A stretch of 64,000 nucleotides of DNA from Deltaproteobacteria bacterium (GTDB taxonomy: Bacteria > Desulfobacterota > Binatia > UBA9968), in contig JACQUW010000004.1 of the NCBI GenBank assembly GCA_016210115.1, positions 41,906 to 105,905 of the forward strand, in the 5' to 3' direction. Below, piece by piece: positions 1 through 10,030 of this stretch. Each line of letters opens with the position of its first letter. The first letter of the stretch is position 1. The notes under the pieces are model-generated. The model did not search any database. It saw only the letters and a list, made by a program, of their open reading frames with translations, and had not been told where the DNA came from. Made by a program: the position numbers and the translations under genes.

Positions 1-161
1 CCTTCACAGCCCAAAATCAAGTAGGCAAGGGTGCTCTTGCCCGACCCGTTGATCCCGACGAGAGCGTGGATTTCGCGGCGTTCAAGAGTAAGGTTCAGGC
101 CGTCCAGGATTGTATTCCCTCCGACTTGGAAGGAAAGGTCTGTAACTTCCAACAAATGCAT
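1..161 (-). CDS. ABC transporter ATPase, SufC-like, partial
   Basis: Reading leftward from an ATG at 161, 53 codons stay open to the window edge, so only the N-terminus is present. The peptide begins MHLLEVTDLSF and has a Walker A P-loop, GINGSGKST, at residues 36-44, followed by LAYLILGCEG, a pattern typical of SufC-like ATPases. It would hydrolyse ATP for a transporter or for Fe-S assembly; the signature and Walker B motifs lie outside the window. An in-frame ATG at 176 is an alternative start, and GGAGG lies directly before that one. The gene is divergent from the solute-binding protein at 513 and may not belong to the same transporter. Confidence 0.8.
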   Translation of the reverse strand, partial: MHLLEVTDLSFQVGGNTILDGLNLTLERREIHALVGINGSGKSTLAYLILGCE

Positions 162-512
162 TCGATGCGGGACCATCCTCCAATTTGCGAGCCGCAATCG
201 GCGTGCCACTGGATAAGGCGCGGTCGTTTTTGAATTCTCGTGTTGACGGGCTCTTTCTCTTTGCACTTGTTCAGCCCAACCCTTTGGGTTCCGTTGCACC
301 GTTCACATCTTTGCAATTGCGAGCTGAGGATCGCTTTCAAGATTGCGAATCCGGCCGGAAAAAAGCGATTAATTCCAAACGATTTATTGGCACGTAGCTT
401 GCGCTGGATCTCAGGCGGGCAGAAAAGCCGTTATAGGATCCCCACCTCTCCGGCTGGCGCTCCATGCATCGAGAGCAAAGCCCTGCAGCGGCTGGAAGAA
501 GGCGAACACTCC
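162..512. other. Divergent intergenic region
   Basis: About 350 bases separate the leftward ATPase from the rightward solute-binding protein gene. A short hairpin (AACCC-TTT-GGGTT, about 278-290) is visible. Short open frames here have no recognisable composition. Both promoters presumably lie here, but I see no convincing consensus pair or riboswitch. Confidence 0.4.
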
Positions 513-1703
513 ATGCGGACGGTTTACGAAACGCGGGCTCACCATGAGGCGGAAGTCCTACCGAATTTCCAAGCCCGTGCGCCGCGTGTGCTCCTGCTAT
601 TCCTCTTTTGTCTTGTTTCCTCCGGCTTTTGGATCGCCTGGCGGTCGTCGTCAACCCTGGCCCAGACTCAACCCGCCTGGAATCAGCAGTGGGACAAGAC
701 CGTCAAGGCGGCGAAGACGGAGGGCAGGATCGTAGTTCTCGGTCCTGCGGGCGAACTCATCCGCAACACTCTAGTCGAGGAGTTTAAAAAATCTTTTCCC
801 GGCATCAGGCTTGAATATGCGGGTGGGCGCTCGACCGAGCAGGCAACCCGACTGAAGGCTGAACGTGATGGCGGAGTGTTTAGTTCCGACGTTTTCATCG
901 GTGGCGCCCTCACGATGATGCAGCTTGGTTCTTTGGGCGCGTTAGAGCGTCTCGAACCGGCGCTGATATTTCCGGAGGTGAAAGACCCGAGGTATTGGCG
1001 CGATGGTCGCCTTGAGTTTACCAATCCGACAATCCGTCATGTCCTGGTATTTTCAAGCCAGCCCAACCCGCCCGTTGTTTACGACCGCAACCGAGTGAAG
1101 ATCGACGAGATCGATGAGCTTTACGAGCTTCTTGACGCAAAGTGGAGGGGCAAAGTCGTTATTAACGATCCGCTTCCTGCGGGACCTGGCAGTAGTCACT
1201 TTCGCTGGCTGTGGAGGATTCTCGGCCCCGAGAAAGCGACGGATTATTTCAAGAAGCTTCGCGCTCAGGCGGGAGCCATTGACCGTGACCAGCGACGGCA
1301 GATCGAGTGGATTGTTCAAGGTAAATACGCGTGGCTGCTAGCTCCCAATAACAACATGCTGCACCAGTTGGCCCAGCGCGGACTTAAGTTCGGAGTCTTG
1401 CCCGAATTCAAAGACTACGGAACCCACATCGGCACTGGCGCGGGCTGCATCGCGCTGATCCATCGGGCGCCTCACCGCAATGCGGCGCTCGTCTTTCTTA
1501 ACTGGTTCCTCGGCAGAGAGGGACAGATGGCCTGGATCAAAGCGTCCAACCTCCCAAGCCGGCGCCTTGACGTCCCTCTGGATGACATACCGCCATACTT
1601 GATCACTAAACCCGGGCGCAACTACTGGGCGAGCTATTACGAGGCAGATGCTAGGAGAACTGCCCACGAGGAAACAGTTATTAAAGACCTCTTCGGTCGC
1701 TGA
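513..1703 (+). CDS. ABC transporter extracellular solute-binding protein (iron/family 1 type)
   Basis: The ATG at 513 follows a GGAAGAAGG purine stretch and gives 396 residues. Residues 25-43 are a strongly hydrophobic segment (signal anchor or signal peptide) followed by the mature region starting near TLAQTQPAW. The fold pattern is that of Fe3+/polyamine-type binding proteins: an EGRIVVLGPAGEL opening, a WRGKVVINDPLP hinge region and a C-terminal NAALVFLNWFLGREGQ segment. It would capture a substrate in the periplasm and deliver it to the permease encoded immediately downstream, whose frame overlaps its 3' end by 56 nt. The substrate is not certain; ferric iron is the family default. The open frame extends upstream of 513, but that part has no coding character. 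Confidence 0.85.
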   Translation: MRTVYETRAHHEAEVLPNFQARAPRVLLLFLFCLVSSGFWIAWRSSSTLAQTQPAWNQQWDKTVKAAKTEGRIVVLGPAGELIRNTLVEEFKKSFPGIRLEYAGGRSTEQATRLKAERDGGVFSSDVFIGGALTMMQLGSLGALERLEPALIFPEVKDPRYWRDGRLEFTNPTIRHVLVFSSQPNPPVVYDRNRVKIDEIDELYELLDAKWRGKVVINDPLPAGPGSSHFRWLWRILGPEKATDYFKKLRAQAGAIDRDQRRQIEWIVQGKYAWLLAPNNNMLHQLAQRGLKFGVLPEFKDYGTHIGTGAGCIALIHRAPHRNAALVFLNWFLGREGQMAWIKASNLPSRRLDVPLDDIPPYLITKPGRNYWASYYEADARRTAHEETVIKDLFGR

Positions 1704-3468
1704 GAAGACCGTGAACCCTTCACTCGAATCCACCACAGGCTTCGACCTCACCAAGCCCGTAGGGTCACGCAGGATTGCATTTCGGAAGTTATCCTGGCGT
1801 TCGATCCTTTCGCTTCTGCTCATCGGAATTCTGGCGCTGCTTTTGGCCTACCCGGTAACACTGCTATTTGTGAAAAGCTTTGTTGCGAGCCGGCCGGGCC
1901 AAGCCACGGTTTGGACGATCAACGGCTGGATCGGGGCTTTCAATGACGCAACGCTGCCCATCGCTCTCGGAAACACCTTTTTCCTCGCCTTCGTGAGAGT
2001 CATGATCACCAGCGGGTTAGCGATTTTCTTCGCCTGGGTGGTTACGCGCACCGATACTCCGTTAAAAGGCTTCATCGAAGTGTTGCTGTGGCTCGGATTT
2101 TTCCTGCCGCTGCTTCCCATGACCATGGGTTGGATTCTGCTTTTGGATCCTCATTATGGTCTCCTCAACAGATTTTTTATGAAAATTTTCGCTCTGTCGG
2201 CGCCTCCTTTTAATGTCTATTCCTACTGGGGAATTATCTGGTGCCATCTCGCTTTCAGCACGTCCGTGCGCTTCATGTTAATGACTCCGGCGTTCAGCGC
2301 CATGGATGCCGCTTTGGAGGAGGCCGGCCTCGTGAGCGGAAGCAACAGGGCGGGCGTTTTAATGCGCGTCACAATTCCGGTTTTGGGGCCGGCCGTTTTA
2401 GCTTCCACCGCCTTGGGATTCATCAGGAGCCTGGAATCCCTGGAAATTGAACTGGTGCTGGGCATACCCGCGGGCATTTACGTTGTGCCAACAAAGATCT
2501 GGGACTTTATTCATTGGGACCCCCCGCTTTATGATCGTGCAACCGCCTTGTGCAGCATTTTCTTGATTTTTATTTTTCTGCTGATCTGGCTCCACCGGGC
2601 TTTGCTACGGGGTCGAGACTTCACCACCGTCAGCGGTCGCAGTCATTTGGTCGAGACCTTCTCACTGGGACGCTGGCGTTGGGTTACTTGTACCTTGTGT
2701 CTGTCCTTTGTCACCGTCATGATTTTTCTCCCGTTGGCGACTCTTGTCATGGGAACGTTCATGGAAGTTTTCGGCCACTTCGATTTGGAGAAAACCTGGA
2801 CTACCCGCCACTGGGCCGGCGCTTTCACCGACGCTGTGTTTCTGCGCTCATTGAAAAATACTATCGTGCTTGGCCTCGGGGCTGCCATTGCGGGGACGAT
2901 TGTCTACGTGTTGATCGGCTACCTGATCGTTCGCAGCCGTCTCCCGGGGCGTGGAATCATCGACATACTCTCCTGGCTGCCCTGGGCCTTGCCGGGAGTG
3001 TTGATCAGCCTGGCGCTGCTCTGGACGGTTTTGGGATCCGGCGATTATTTGAAGCTGATGTACGGGACCCTGTCTCTGCTAATTTTGGGAATCGTAATTA
3101 AAGAGATGCCGCTCGGGACGCAGATCATCAAGGCGGCGGTGCAACAGATCAGCCCGGAGCTGGAAGAAGCCTCCAGGGCCGCGGGCGCTAATTGGCTGGA
3201 CTATTTTCGTCGCATTTTGCTGCCTCTCTTGAGGCCGACGATGGTCTCGGTCGGGATCATTGTCTTTATTTCCGCCGCCAGAGATATTCCGACAGTCATT
3301 TTCTTGTCGACGCACGACTCGCGGACTCTGTCGCTGCTGATGCTGGATTCCATCGCGGAGGGCAATCAGGAAAGGGCTGTAGTGCTCGGGGTGTTGGTTG
3401 TCTTTCTAATCTTTGCTCTTCTGTTCATCGGGAGGCTGTTGGGATTTCGAAGAGTATCCGCGCAGTAA
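1648..3468 (+). CDS. ABC transporter permease, fused FbpB-type double domain
   Basis: 606 residues form two homologous permease halves of about six membrane helices each. Each half carries the cytoplasmic EAA loop that docks to the ATPase: EEAGLVSGSNRAG from residue 224 and EEASRAAGANWLD from residue 506. This double-domain arrangement and length are typical of FbpB/AfuB iron(III) permeases. The ATG at 1648 lies inside the upstream binding-protein gene; a GTG at 1711, just after that gene's stop, is an equally possible start and would remove 21 residues. No partner ATPase (FbpC type) is next to it in this window. Confidence 0.87.
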   Translation: MLGELPTRKQLLKTSSVAEKTVNPSLESTTGFDLTKPVGSRRIAFRKLSWRSILSLLLIGILALLLAYPVTLLFVKSFVASRPGQATVWTINGWIGAFNDATLPIALGNTFFLAFVRVMITSGLAIFFAWVVTRTDTPLKGFIEVLLWLGFFLPLLPMTMGWILLLDPHYGLLNRFFMKIFALSAPPFNVYSYWGIIWCHLAFSTSVRFMLMTPAFSAMDAALEEAGLVSGSNRAGVLMRVTIPVLGPAVLASTALGFIRSLESLEIELVLGIPAGIYVVPTKIWDFIHWDPPLYDRATALCSIFLIFIFLLIWLHRALLRGRDFTTVSGRSHLVETFSLGRWRWVTCTLCLSFVTVMIFLPLATLVMGTFMEVFGHFDLEKTWTTRHWAGAFTDAVFLRSLKNTIVLGLGAAIAGTIVYVLIGYLIVRSRLPGRGIIDILSWLPWALPGVLISLALLWTVLGSGDYLKLMYGTLSLLILGIVIKEMPLGTQIIKAAVQQISPELEEASRAAGANWLDYFRRILLPLLRPTMVSVGIIVFISAARDIPTVIFLSTHDSRTLSLLMLDSIAEGNQERAVVLGVLVVFLIFALLFIGRLLGFRRVSAQ

Positions 3469-3505
3469 CGAGGGATTACGGAGGCAACGCAAAACCGCCT
3501 GGTTG

Positions 3506-4627
3506 TCAAAAGGCAAACCATTTTGGTCTCAGCATCAGGAGAAGGCCAAGCGCCAGCATGATGGCGCCGCCGAGAAGCTTGAGCCATCGGCCGCCTTTCT
3601 CCTGAAGCTTATGCCGGCTAAGCGTTACGACGGCGATCGTCAACACCAAGCTGTCGTCCGCGATGTAGGCGACATTGTAAAGAGCCAAGTATCCGTAGTA
3701 CGACCAAGTCGGCAAAGAGTACAGAGTGAGAACCCGCGTATAGATCGCAGGGAACCCCCCCGTGCACAAAAGTTCCATTGTGTTCACGAGAATAGCGAGA
3801 AAGACAACGGCGGCAAAGGCTCCCCCTAAATTTTCCGCCTGAATAATGCGGCGCACCTGCCGGTAAATTCCCGGCTTGGCGGCCTTGGGGATCCCAACAG
3901 AAAGCCCCGAACCGAGGGCAAGGAAATCTTTGACGTTCAGAACCCCGATAAGCGCAGCGATAGTCCCTAGCAGAATCTGTGTTATCCGAGACACACCTAT
4001 AAGAAAAAACAGATTGAGCCAGGCTGCCATAAACGCGAAATAAACAAAGCCGCTAACCGCCACAAACGAGCCGCCGATCATAATCATCTTTTTCCGATCG
4101 TGAAGATTGACAAGCATCGACAGGAGGAAAAGGAGCACCCACATCGCGCAGGGATTAAAGCCGTCTAAGAGACCCAGAATGATCGTAAATAGTGGAAGCC
4201 CTAACTCTCGCACACCGAGCCGGCCGAGGAATGGTACCTCGACCGTCTCGTGGGCCGGAGCAGGTTGATCCAACAAAGATTCGATCGCTTTGCCTGTCGT
4301 TTCGACACTCAGAAATCCAACGATCACTCGGTTGCGGACACAAAAGGCGGGCACTGCGATGGGCCGAACTCCAAATCGTTCAGCGAGTGCATGAAGGTCC
4401 CGTAAAGCCTGCGGGTCCTGAGAAATATCGCGTATGCGAACGCGGAGAGCCGGTCTCTGCTGCTGGAGGTCGGCAAGGAAGAGCTTTGCTTCATCGCAAT
4501 ACGGGCAACCCGAGCGCACAAAGACTTCGACATCTACAGCAGGCGCGACTTTCGCGTCCGCTATTGTGCTCGCTGACACCAGGCAACTGACAGTCAGTAA
4601 ATAAAGCCCAACTGTGCAAAATTTCAC
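3506..4627 (-). CDS. Glutaredoxin-like domain fused to a CcdA/DsbD-like membrane protein
   Basis: The proposed GTG start at 4627 lies just before a hydrophobic signal sequence (VKFCTVGLYLL); the frame is open for 54 more codons upstream, without coding character. After the signal comes a glutaredoxin/thioredoxin-like domain with a CPYC redox pair (about residues 41-44), then a polytopic membrane part with NPCAMW in one helix and ELLCTGG in a later helix. The paired membrane cysteines are the hallmark of CcdA/DsbD electron carriers. Inference: electrons pass through the membrane cysteines to the fused periplasmic redox domain, so donor and acceptor are in one chain. It converges with the permease gene. 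Function is inferred from motifs only. Confidence 0.75.
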   Translation of the reverse strand: MKFCTVGLYLLTVSCLVSASTIADAKVAPAVDVEVFVRSGCPYCDEAKLFLADLQQQRPALRVRIRDISQDPQALRDLHALAERFGVRPIAVPAFCVRNRVIVGFLSVETTGKAIESLLDQPAPAHETVEVPFLGRLGVRELGLPLFTIILGLLDGFNPCAMWVLLFLLSMLVNLHDRKKMIMIGGSFVAVSGFVYFAFMAAWLNLFFLIGVSRITQILLGTIAALIGVLNVKDFLALGSGLSVGIPKAAKPGIYRQVRRIIQAENLGGAFAAVVFLAILVNTMELLCTGGFPAIYTRVLTLYSLPTWSYYGYLALYNVAYIADDSLVLTIAVVTLSRHKLQEKGGRWLKLLGGAIMLALGLLLMLRPKWFAF

Positions 4628-4824
4628 ATTGCCGCCATTCCGTTTTCGCGCCCGCGCCGCTGGCACAAGCAAAAAGGCCTTCGGCTTCCATCCGCGGAAG
4701 AGTTCAGCCCGGACGTCGTTACTGCTGCCAAGGTCCCAAACTAAGGTTTGCTGAGCTGTTTTGTCCTTGGAAACGTTAAGTTTCCTCACGCGGTTTTCAC
4801 CAGAAACATATCAAACGATTGGCC

Positions 4825-5139
4825 TTAGGTTGTAGAGCCAGAGATCTGGTACAGCTCTCTCTTGGAGGACTGTTCCAATAGCCCAGATATCTGTTTCGCC
4901 CAATTCTGAAAGTCTCCGTTTTCGGTTACTTTCTTGATTTGCACCTCCAGCGTCCCCGGATCCGACACCTCCTGTTCAAAGACTAGATCTGGCGCTCCCA
5001 GGGAGCCATAGTGAGTCCGCATTACCCTCGGCCTTAAACCACCTGCTTGCTGGACCCATTTAAGAAGCGTCATGAGCCTTTGTTCAACTTCTTGGGTCCT
5101 CCCCGGCAGAGTATGGAATGTCAATCGTGATACGTACAT
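4825..5139 (-). CDS. Small ABM/NIPSNAP-like dimeric alpha-beta barrel protein
   Basis: 104 residues starting MYVSRLTFHTLPGRTQEVEQ. The start is fixed by a strong AAAGGAGG ribosome-binding site about nine bases upstream; the open frame continues upstream but without coding character. The N-terminal beta strand, the helix with PGRTQEVEQRL, and the later GAPDLVFEQEVSDPGTLE segment match the dimeric alpha-beta barrel pattern of antibiotic-biosynthesis monooxygenase-like and NIPSNAP-like proteins. No catalytic residues can be assigned. It stands alone in its strand context, so no pathway is indicated. Confidence 0.6.
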   Translation of the reverse strand: MYVSRLTFHTLPGRTQEVEQRLMTLLKWVQQAGGLRPRVMRTHYGSLGAPDLVFEQEVSDPGTLEVQIKKVTENGDFQNWAKQISGLLEQSSKRELYQISGSTT

Positions 5140-5933
5140 CGTGCTAACCCTCCTTTCGAACAACCGTTCAATAAGAGACAACCTTGCGGATGATCCTCCA
5201 GACGCTTCACCTTTGAGAAACGGGATGGTCACGCTTTCTATTGCGCAAACAGCATGCCAGAGACTGACGAAAATACGCTGGCACAAAGGGAACAAATTCC
5301 AACTAGCAGCGATTTTTCTTCGCAAATAGAGGAATAAAAATGCGAACTTTTTCGCACAATTGGGTGAAGCTTCGGATGCGGACACAGCGACCAACGGTCA
5401 TGCCGTTCCGGAGTAGCGGAAGCCGTCAATCTCGAGCACTCCGTCCAAGCTTCAAAGCCGGCTCGACTGTGCTTTCGATCCAAGCATCTATTGCTCCATC
5501 ACCTAAAGAGTGGAGTGAGAGTACCACGTGCGTGAGGGGGTCTTGGGGTGTATGCAACAGGAATTTCAGTTGCGCTAAGTCTCCAGCGCTTTTCGATATA
5601 CGCCCACTCATAATGACCATGGCAGGATTGTCCAGGGCCAATCGAACAGCCATTCAAGCTTAAGATGACCAACGCGCCTCCCTGGTGGTAACCTGTCGCT
5701 GAGCCTCTGGATCGTTTTTCTGTGCAATGTCTCATCAAAGTAGGTAAAGACAAAGTTATGACACTTCCAGGTCCGAAAAGAAGTTCGGGAAATCCTCTGG
5801 CATTGGTCTTGCGTCGCATCAAATTAGGTCTTAAGGCAACCCTCAAGAGCCGACCTGCTGAGGTGAGCTTAATAATGTTAGCAAGCACTACATTTATAGG
5901 TTCGGTCGCAGCGACTTATCGGAGAGCAATGCC
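5140..5933. other. Gap upstream of degP without an assignable gene
   Basis: Nearly 800 bases lie between the ABM-like gene and DegP. A leftward 75-codon frame (5426-5653, beginning MAVRLALDNPAMV) has moderately protein-like composition and could be a relic, but I do not recognise it and it lacks a clear ribosome-binding site. Frames on the plus strand look random. The DegP promoter should lie in the last 100 bases. Confidence 0.35.
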
Positions 5934-7397
5934 ATGAACGGAATCCTCGGAGCCAATGCAAAAGTCGTAGTAGTGGTCTTGCTATTGTCGCTCGGTTTCG
6001 CCCACCATGGTCTGACAGAAGCCAGCCCAAGGAAGGAAACCGGGAGCCGTGATGCCGCGACGGCATCAAAACAACCTGCGTTGCCAGACTTCGTTACACT
6101 AGCTGAAAAATTCGGGCCGGTTGTCGTAAATATTTCCACGACTCAAATTATGGAAGCTCCGACTCCCTTTGGAAGAGAAGATCCGCTCGCCGAGTTCTGG
6201 AGGAGATTCTTCGGGGAAAGCTACCCGCCTGATTTAAGGCAGCAGGGCCTCGGCTCGGGCTTCATCATCGAGCGCGATGGCACGATCCTCACCAGTAATC
6301 ATGTCATTGAAAACGCCCAGAGAATCGTCGTCAAGCTGCCAAAGGATGAGCAGCAGTTCACGGCCAAGGTTATTGGTAGGGATGAGAAAACTGATCTCGC
6401 GGTTATCAAAATCGATGTGACGGGTGATTGTCCGGTTGCACCATTGGGCGACTCTGATCGACTCAAAGTCGGGGAGTGGGTCGTAGCGATGGGGAGCCCA
6501 TTCGGTCTCCAGAATACTATCACAGCCGGAATCGTAAGCGCCAAGAGTAGACAGATCGGCGCCGGCCCTTATGACGACTTCATACAGACCGATGCCTCTA
6601 TCAATCCTGGAAATTCCGGCGGACCCTTGATCAACATGCAAGGCCAGGTTGTTGGAATCAACACGGCGATATTCAGCCGGACAGGCGGAAATATCGGTAT
6701 CGGATTCGCTATTCCCATCAATTTAGCCAGGGAATTGCTGCCCGAGCTTAAAACCAAAGGTGAAGTGACGAGAGGATGGTTGGGCGTGAGCATTCAGAGA
6801 GTTACGCCGGAAATAGCTGAATCTTTAGGGATGGAAACAGCCAGGGGAGCCCTGGTCGCCGATGTTGTCGCTGGCAGTCCCGCAGAGCGCGGAGGCATTA
6901 AGGTGCGAGACGTCATCGTCGATTATTCGGGAAAACCAATCAAGGACTCAAGTGACCTGTCTCTAATGGTCGCGCGTACCCGTGTTGGCACGAGAGTAAA
7001 TATCACGGTTTGGCGGGACAAAAGACAACTTTCGTTAACGGCGACGATCACAGAACTCGAGGAGGAAGAAGTGGCTGCCTCGGCGCCGGAGAGAGAAAAA
7101 GACTTCGGATTGACAGTTCAGAACGTAACGCCCGAAATTGCGCAAGCTCTGGGAGTGAAGCAACCACAAGGCGTGGTGATCACGGCTGTCGACCGCGGAA
7201 GCCCGGCAGATGACGCAGGACTCCGCCGCGGCGATGTTATTTTGGAAATTGGCCGCGAAACCATTCGCAACCTTGCTCAGTATCGTCATGCGATTGCCGG
7301 TCTAAAGAAAGGGGAGTCTTACCTGTTTCTAGTGCAGCGCGGGCAGACCACATCCTTTGTCGCGTTGAGGATTCCAAGGGAAAAGGCGCCATCCTAA
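5934..7397 (+). CDS. degP: Periplasmic serine protease DegP/HtrA
   Basis: 487 residues, the usual length for a two-PDZ Do-type protease. An N-terminal hydrophobic segment (about residues 9-25) is followed by a trypsin-like domain with the full catalytic triad: His123 (SNHVI), Asp154 (TDLAVIK) and Ser228 (NPGNSGGP). Two PDZ domains follow, about residues 280-370 and 385-480, with the GWLGVSIQ and DFGLTVQNV entry strands. It degrades or refolds damaged envelope proteins in the periplasm. The ATG at 5934 follows GGAGAGC; a nearby ATG at 5928 would hit a stop at once. Confidence 0.95.
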   Translation: MNGILGANAKVVVVVLLLSLGFAHHGLTEASPRKETGSRDAATASKQPALPDFVTLAEKFGPVVVNISTTQIMEAPTPFGREDPLAEFWRRFFGESYPPDLRQQGLGSGFIIERDGTILTSNHVIENAQRIVVKLPKDEQQFTAKVIGRDEKTDLAVIKIDVTGDCPVAPLGDSDRLKVGEWVVAMGSPFGLQNTITAGIVSAKSRQIGAGPYDDFIQTDASINPGNSGGPLINMQGQVVGINTAIFSRTGGNIGIGFAIPINLARELLPELKTKGEVTRGWLGVSIQRVTPEIAESLGMETARGALVADVVAGSPAERGGIKVRDVIVDYSGKPIKDSSDLSLMVARTRVGTRVNITVWRDKRQLSLTATITELEEEEVAASAPEREKDFGLTVQNVTPEIAQALGVKQPQGVVITAVDRGSPADDAGLRRGDVILEIGRETIRNLAQYRHAIAGLKKGESYLFLVQRGQTTSFVALRIPREKAPS

Positions 7398-7480
7398 TGG
7401 CTAGTCGGCTCAGCATCACTGAATTCGCACGCACTTGCCCGCAACGAAAGAAGCGAAAGAGAAAAACAAGGAGGTATACA

Positions 7481-7966
7481 ATGCCGATTTTAAAAAAGCT
7501 TAAAGAGATGCTCGACGAAGCGAAAGTGTCTTACGAAATTTACACTCACCCCCTCGCCTACACCGCGCAGGAAATCGCTGAGCAACAGCATATCTCGGGC
7601 AAAGAGATGGCGAAAGTCGTCATGCTTGAGGTAGACAATGCTCTCGTGATGGGCGTGATTGCGTCAAGTTCCAAGATTCACTTAAACATGGCCAAGGCGA
7701 GTCTTGGTGCTTCCGCAGTTAGATTGGCGACGGAAGATGAATTCACCGCGCGTTTCCCCGAGTGCGAGATTGGTGCGATGCCGCCCTTCGGTAATCTCTT
7801 CGGCTTAAGAGTCGTCGTCGATCCGGCGTTGGAAAAGGACGAATATATTTATTTCAATGCGGGCAATCACGTCCAAACTGTCCGCATGAGATACAAAGAC
7901 TTTGCGAAGTTGGTGAACCCGCAGGTTGGGCTGCTCACCAAAGAAACTGACAAGTGGGACGCCTGA
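7481..7966 (+). CDS. YbaK/EbsC-family aminoacyl-tRNA deacylase-like protein
   Basis: 161 residues starting MPILKKLKEMLDEAKVSYEI after a textbook AAGGAGGT site; a longer upstream reading to 7397 overlaps the degP stop and looks non-coding. The sequence fits the YbaK/prolyl-tRNA editing domain: a HPLAYTAQEIAE entry, GKEMAKVVMLEVD, and IGAMPPFGN with FGLRVVVD. Members hydrolyse mischarged aminoacyl-tRNAs in trans; some are regulatory. Which amino acid is cleared here cannot be told. It follows degP by 84 bases in the same direction and may be co-transcribed. Confidence 0.85.
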   Translation: MPILKKLKEMLDEAKVSYEIYTHPLAYTAQEIAEQQHISGKEMAKVVMLEVDNALVMGVIASSSKIHLNMAKASLGASAVRLATEDEFTARFPECEIGAMPPFGNLFGLRVVVDPALEKDEYIYFNAGNHVQTVRMRYKDFAKLVNPQVGLLTKETDKWDA

Positions 7967-8109
7967 ATCGGCGAAGGCGTTGAAGAGCCGTGCGATAGGA
8001 TCGTCTTCGGTGGGCTTGCTCGGCACTCGACCAAGAGTACAGGTATCAATCAGTGTATACAGGAAAGCCGAAACGTGGGACGGTCATTTCCATCGGAACC
8101 GTTGGCCGG

Positions 8110-10027
8110 GTCCGCGCTTGCAAAGTTTCTCGACACCGTCAGAAACGACAAGCGCTTCGGCCCCGAGGTAGCGGAGTACCGCTATCTCGCGCCCGTCGCT
8201 CCGCGCTATGGGGCCTTGTGATGAACGAGCGACTGCGGTCGGTGCTTGCCGCCGGCGGCATCACCCGGTTCTGGACTCACCAGGTTGAAGCCATTGAGGC
8301 AGTACGCCGCGGACTCAATGTGGTGGTGATAACACCCACAGCGAGCGGCAAGAGCCTCGTCTACAACCTGCCGGTGATCGAGTCTATCCTCGGCGACCGG
8401 AAGACGCGCGCTCTCTACCTTTTCCGTCTCAAGGGCTTGGGACAAGACCAAGTGCAAAACCTGAATGAGCTTCTCACCGCCTTTGAGCTCCAACCGTAAA
8501 GTTAGGCAGGGAACGGGCCCCGCTTCGGTCCGCTGAAACCTATGATGGCGACACCCCGGCGTATCGCCGGACAAAGATCCGCGCGCGCCGAGGCTACACA
8601 CCTGCTCCTGGCCTGCCTACGCGCAGGGCTCCGCACTATCGTCTTCACCAAGGCGCGCAAGATTACCGAGCTCATCGATGCCTCGGCAGTGGAGCGCGCG
8701 GGCGCACTTGCCGAAAAAATCACCCCTTACGGGGCAGGGTTTCTGCCGCGCGAGCGCCGCGAGATCGAGCAGCGACTCTTTCAGGGCGACCTGCTCGCAG
8801 TGGTCTCAACGAGCGCGCTCGAGCTCGGCGTGGACATCGGCGGGCTGGACGCTTGTATTCCTGTCGGCTACCCCGGCACCATCGCCAGCACCTGGCAGCG
8901 AGCCGGCCGTGTGGGCCGCCATGGGCAGATTTCAGTAATATTCATGATCGGCCTGCGCGATGCGCTCGATCAGTACTTCATGCGCCACCTGAGGCCTTCT
9001 TCGGTAAGAGTGTCGAGGCAGTAGTGATCGATCCCCTCAATACAGCGCTTCTAAGAAAGCACCTGCCCTGCGCGGCGCAGGAGATCAATCTCCGCGAGGA
9101 CGATGCTACTTACGACATCCCCGCGCTTCGTCCCGTCATTAACGAGCTCGTTACCGCGGGCGGACTCAAGCCGGGCAGGCAGGATGACATTTGGTTTTCG
9201 CGCAGGCGCCGTCCCCAGCGTGCCGTCAGCATTCGTGCGATCGGCGAGCCGTTTAGCATTGCGCTGCAGGACCGCACTCGCATTGGCGAGGTGAGCGCCA
9301 CCCGCGTATATCGCGAGGCGCATCCGGGCGCGATTTACCTGCATCACGGCCGGCACTACCGCATCATCTGGCTTGATTATGAGACCAAGAAGGCCACGTG
9401 CAAGGAAGTGGACGTGCGCTACTACACACAATCTCTGAGCCGAGAGGAGATGGAGATCCTCTTTGAGACGCAACGCCGGCCGCTTGCGCGCGCCACGGCG
9501 CATTGGGGAAGGCTGCGCATCACCCAACAAGTGATCGGCTACGAGAGGCGCTGGCTCTTCGATGGCAAGCGCCTGTCACGTCATGCTCTCGAAATTCCGG
9601 AGACCCGCTTCGACACCGAAGGCCTGTGGATACCAATGGAAGAAGATGCGGCCGCGGCGCTTGTATCGAGCGGTCACGAACTCACGGGCGCGCTGCATGC
9701 CGCTGAGCACGCGGCCATCAAGTGCCTGTCACTCTTCGCCATCTGCGACAAAGGCAACATCGGCGGTCTGAGCTATCCCTCTATCGGCCGCTCTCGCGGC
9801 CTGTAATCTTCATCTACGACGGCTACGAAGACGGCATCGGCTTCACCCGGCGCGCCATGGAGGTGCTGCCCGATTGGCAGGGCGCGATGCGGCACCTGCT
9901 TCAAGAATGCCCATGCGAGGATGGCTGCCCATCCTGCGTCCAGGATCCCCAGTGCGGCTCGGCCAACGGGCCGCTGGACAAGCCAGGTGCAATATTTCTT
10001 CTCGAGGAATTGTGGAAACTGGAGTGA
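8110..10027 (+). pseudogene. Shattered MrfA/YprA-type helicase with DUF1998 zinc domain
   Basis: Pieces of one superfamily-2 helicase occur in order but in shifting frames: an N-terminal stretch (FLDTVRNDKRFGPEVAEY, from about 8121), a Walker A segment TPTASGKSLVYN near 8340, YDGDTPAYRR near 8540, helicase C-terminal motifs (LRTIVFTKARKITELI near 8620; QRAGRVGRHG near 8900), and a DUF1998-like end with CPCEDGCPSCVQDPQCG near 9907. Frame changes are needed near 8218, 8500, 8990 and 9800. Between YDGDTPAYRR and the C-terminal domain the DEAD-box region is missing altogether, so no active enzyme can result. Intact relatives act in DNA repair, such as mitomycin lesion removal. Confidence 0.85.
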
Positions 10028-10030
10028 GTA

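Noticed and set aside
162..512. Riboswitch before the iron-type importer
   Set aside because: Only a five-base stem is visible. No conserved riboswitch core can be recognised.
2550..3101. 183-codon frame inside the permease gene
   Set aside because: Out-of-frame shadow of the permease, whose membrane-helix pattern is unambiguous.
5426..5653. 75-codon minus-strand frame upstream of degP as a gene
   Set aside because: Protein-like in parts but with no ribosome-binding site, no recognisable family and no neighbours to support it; mentioned only in the gap entry.
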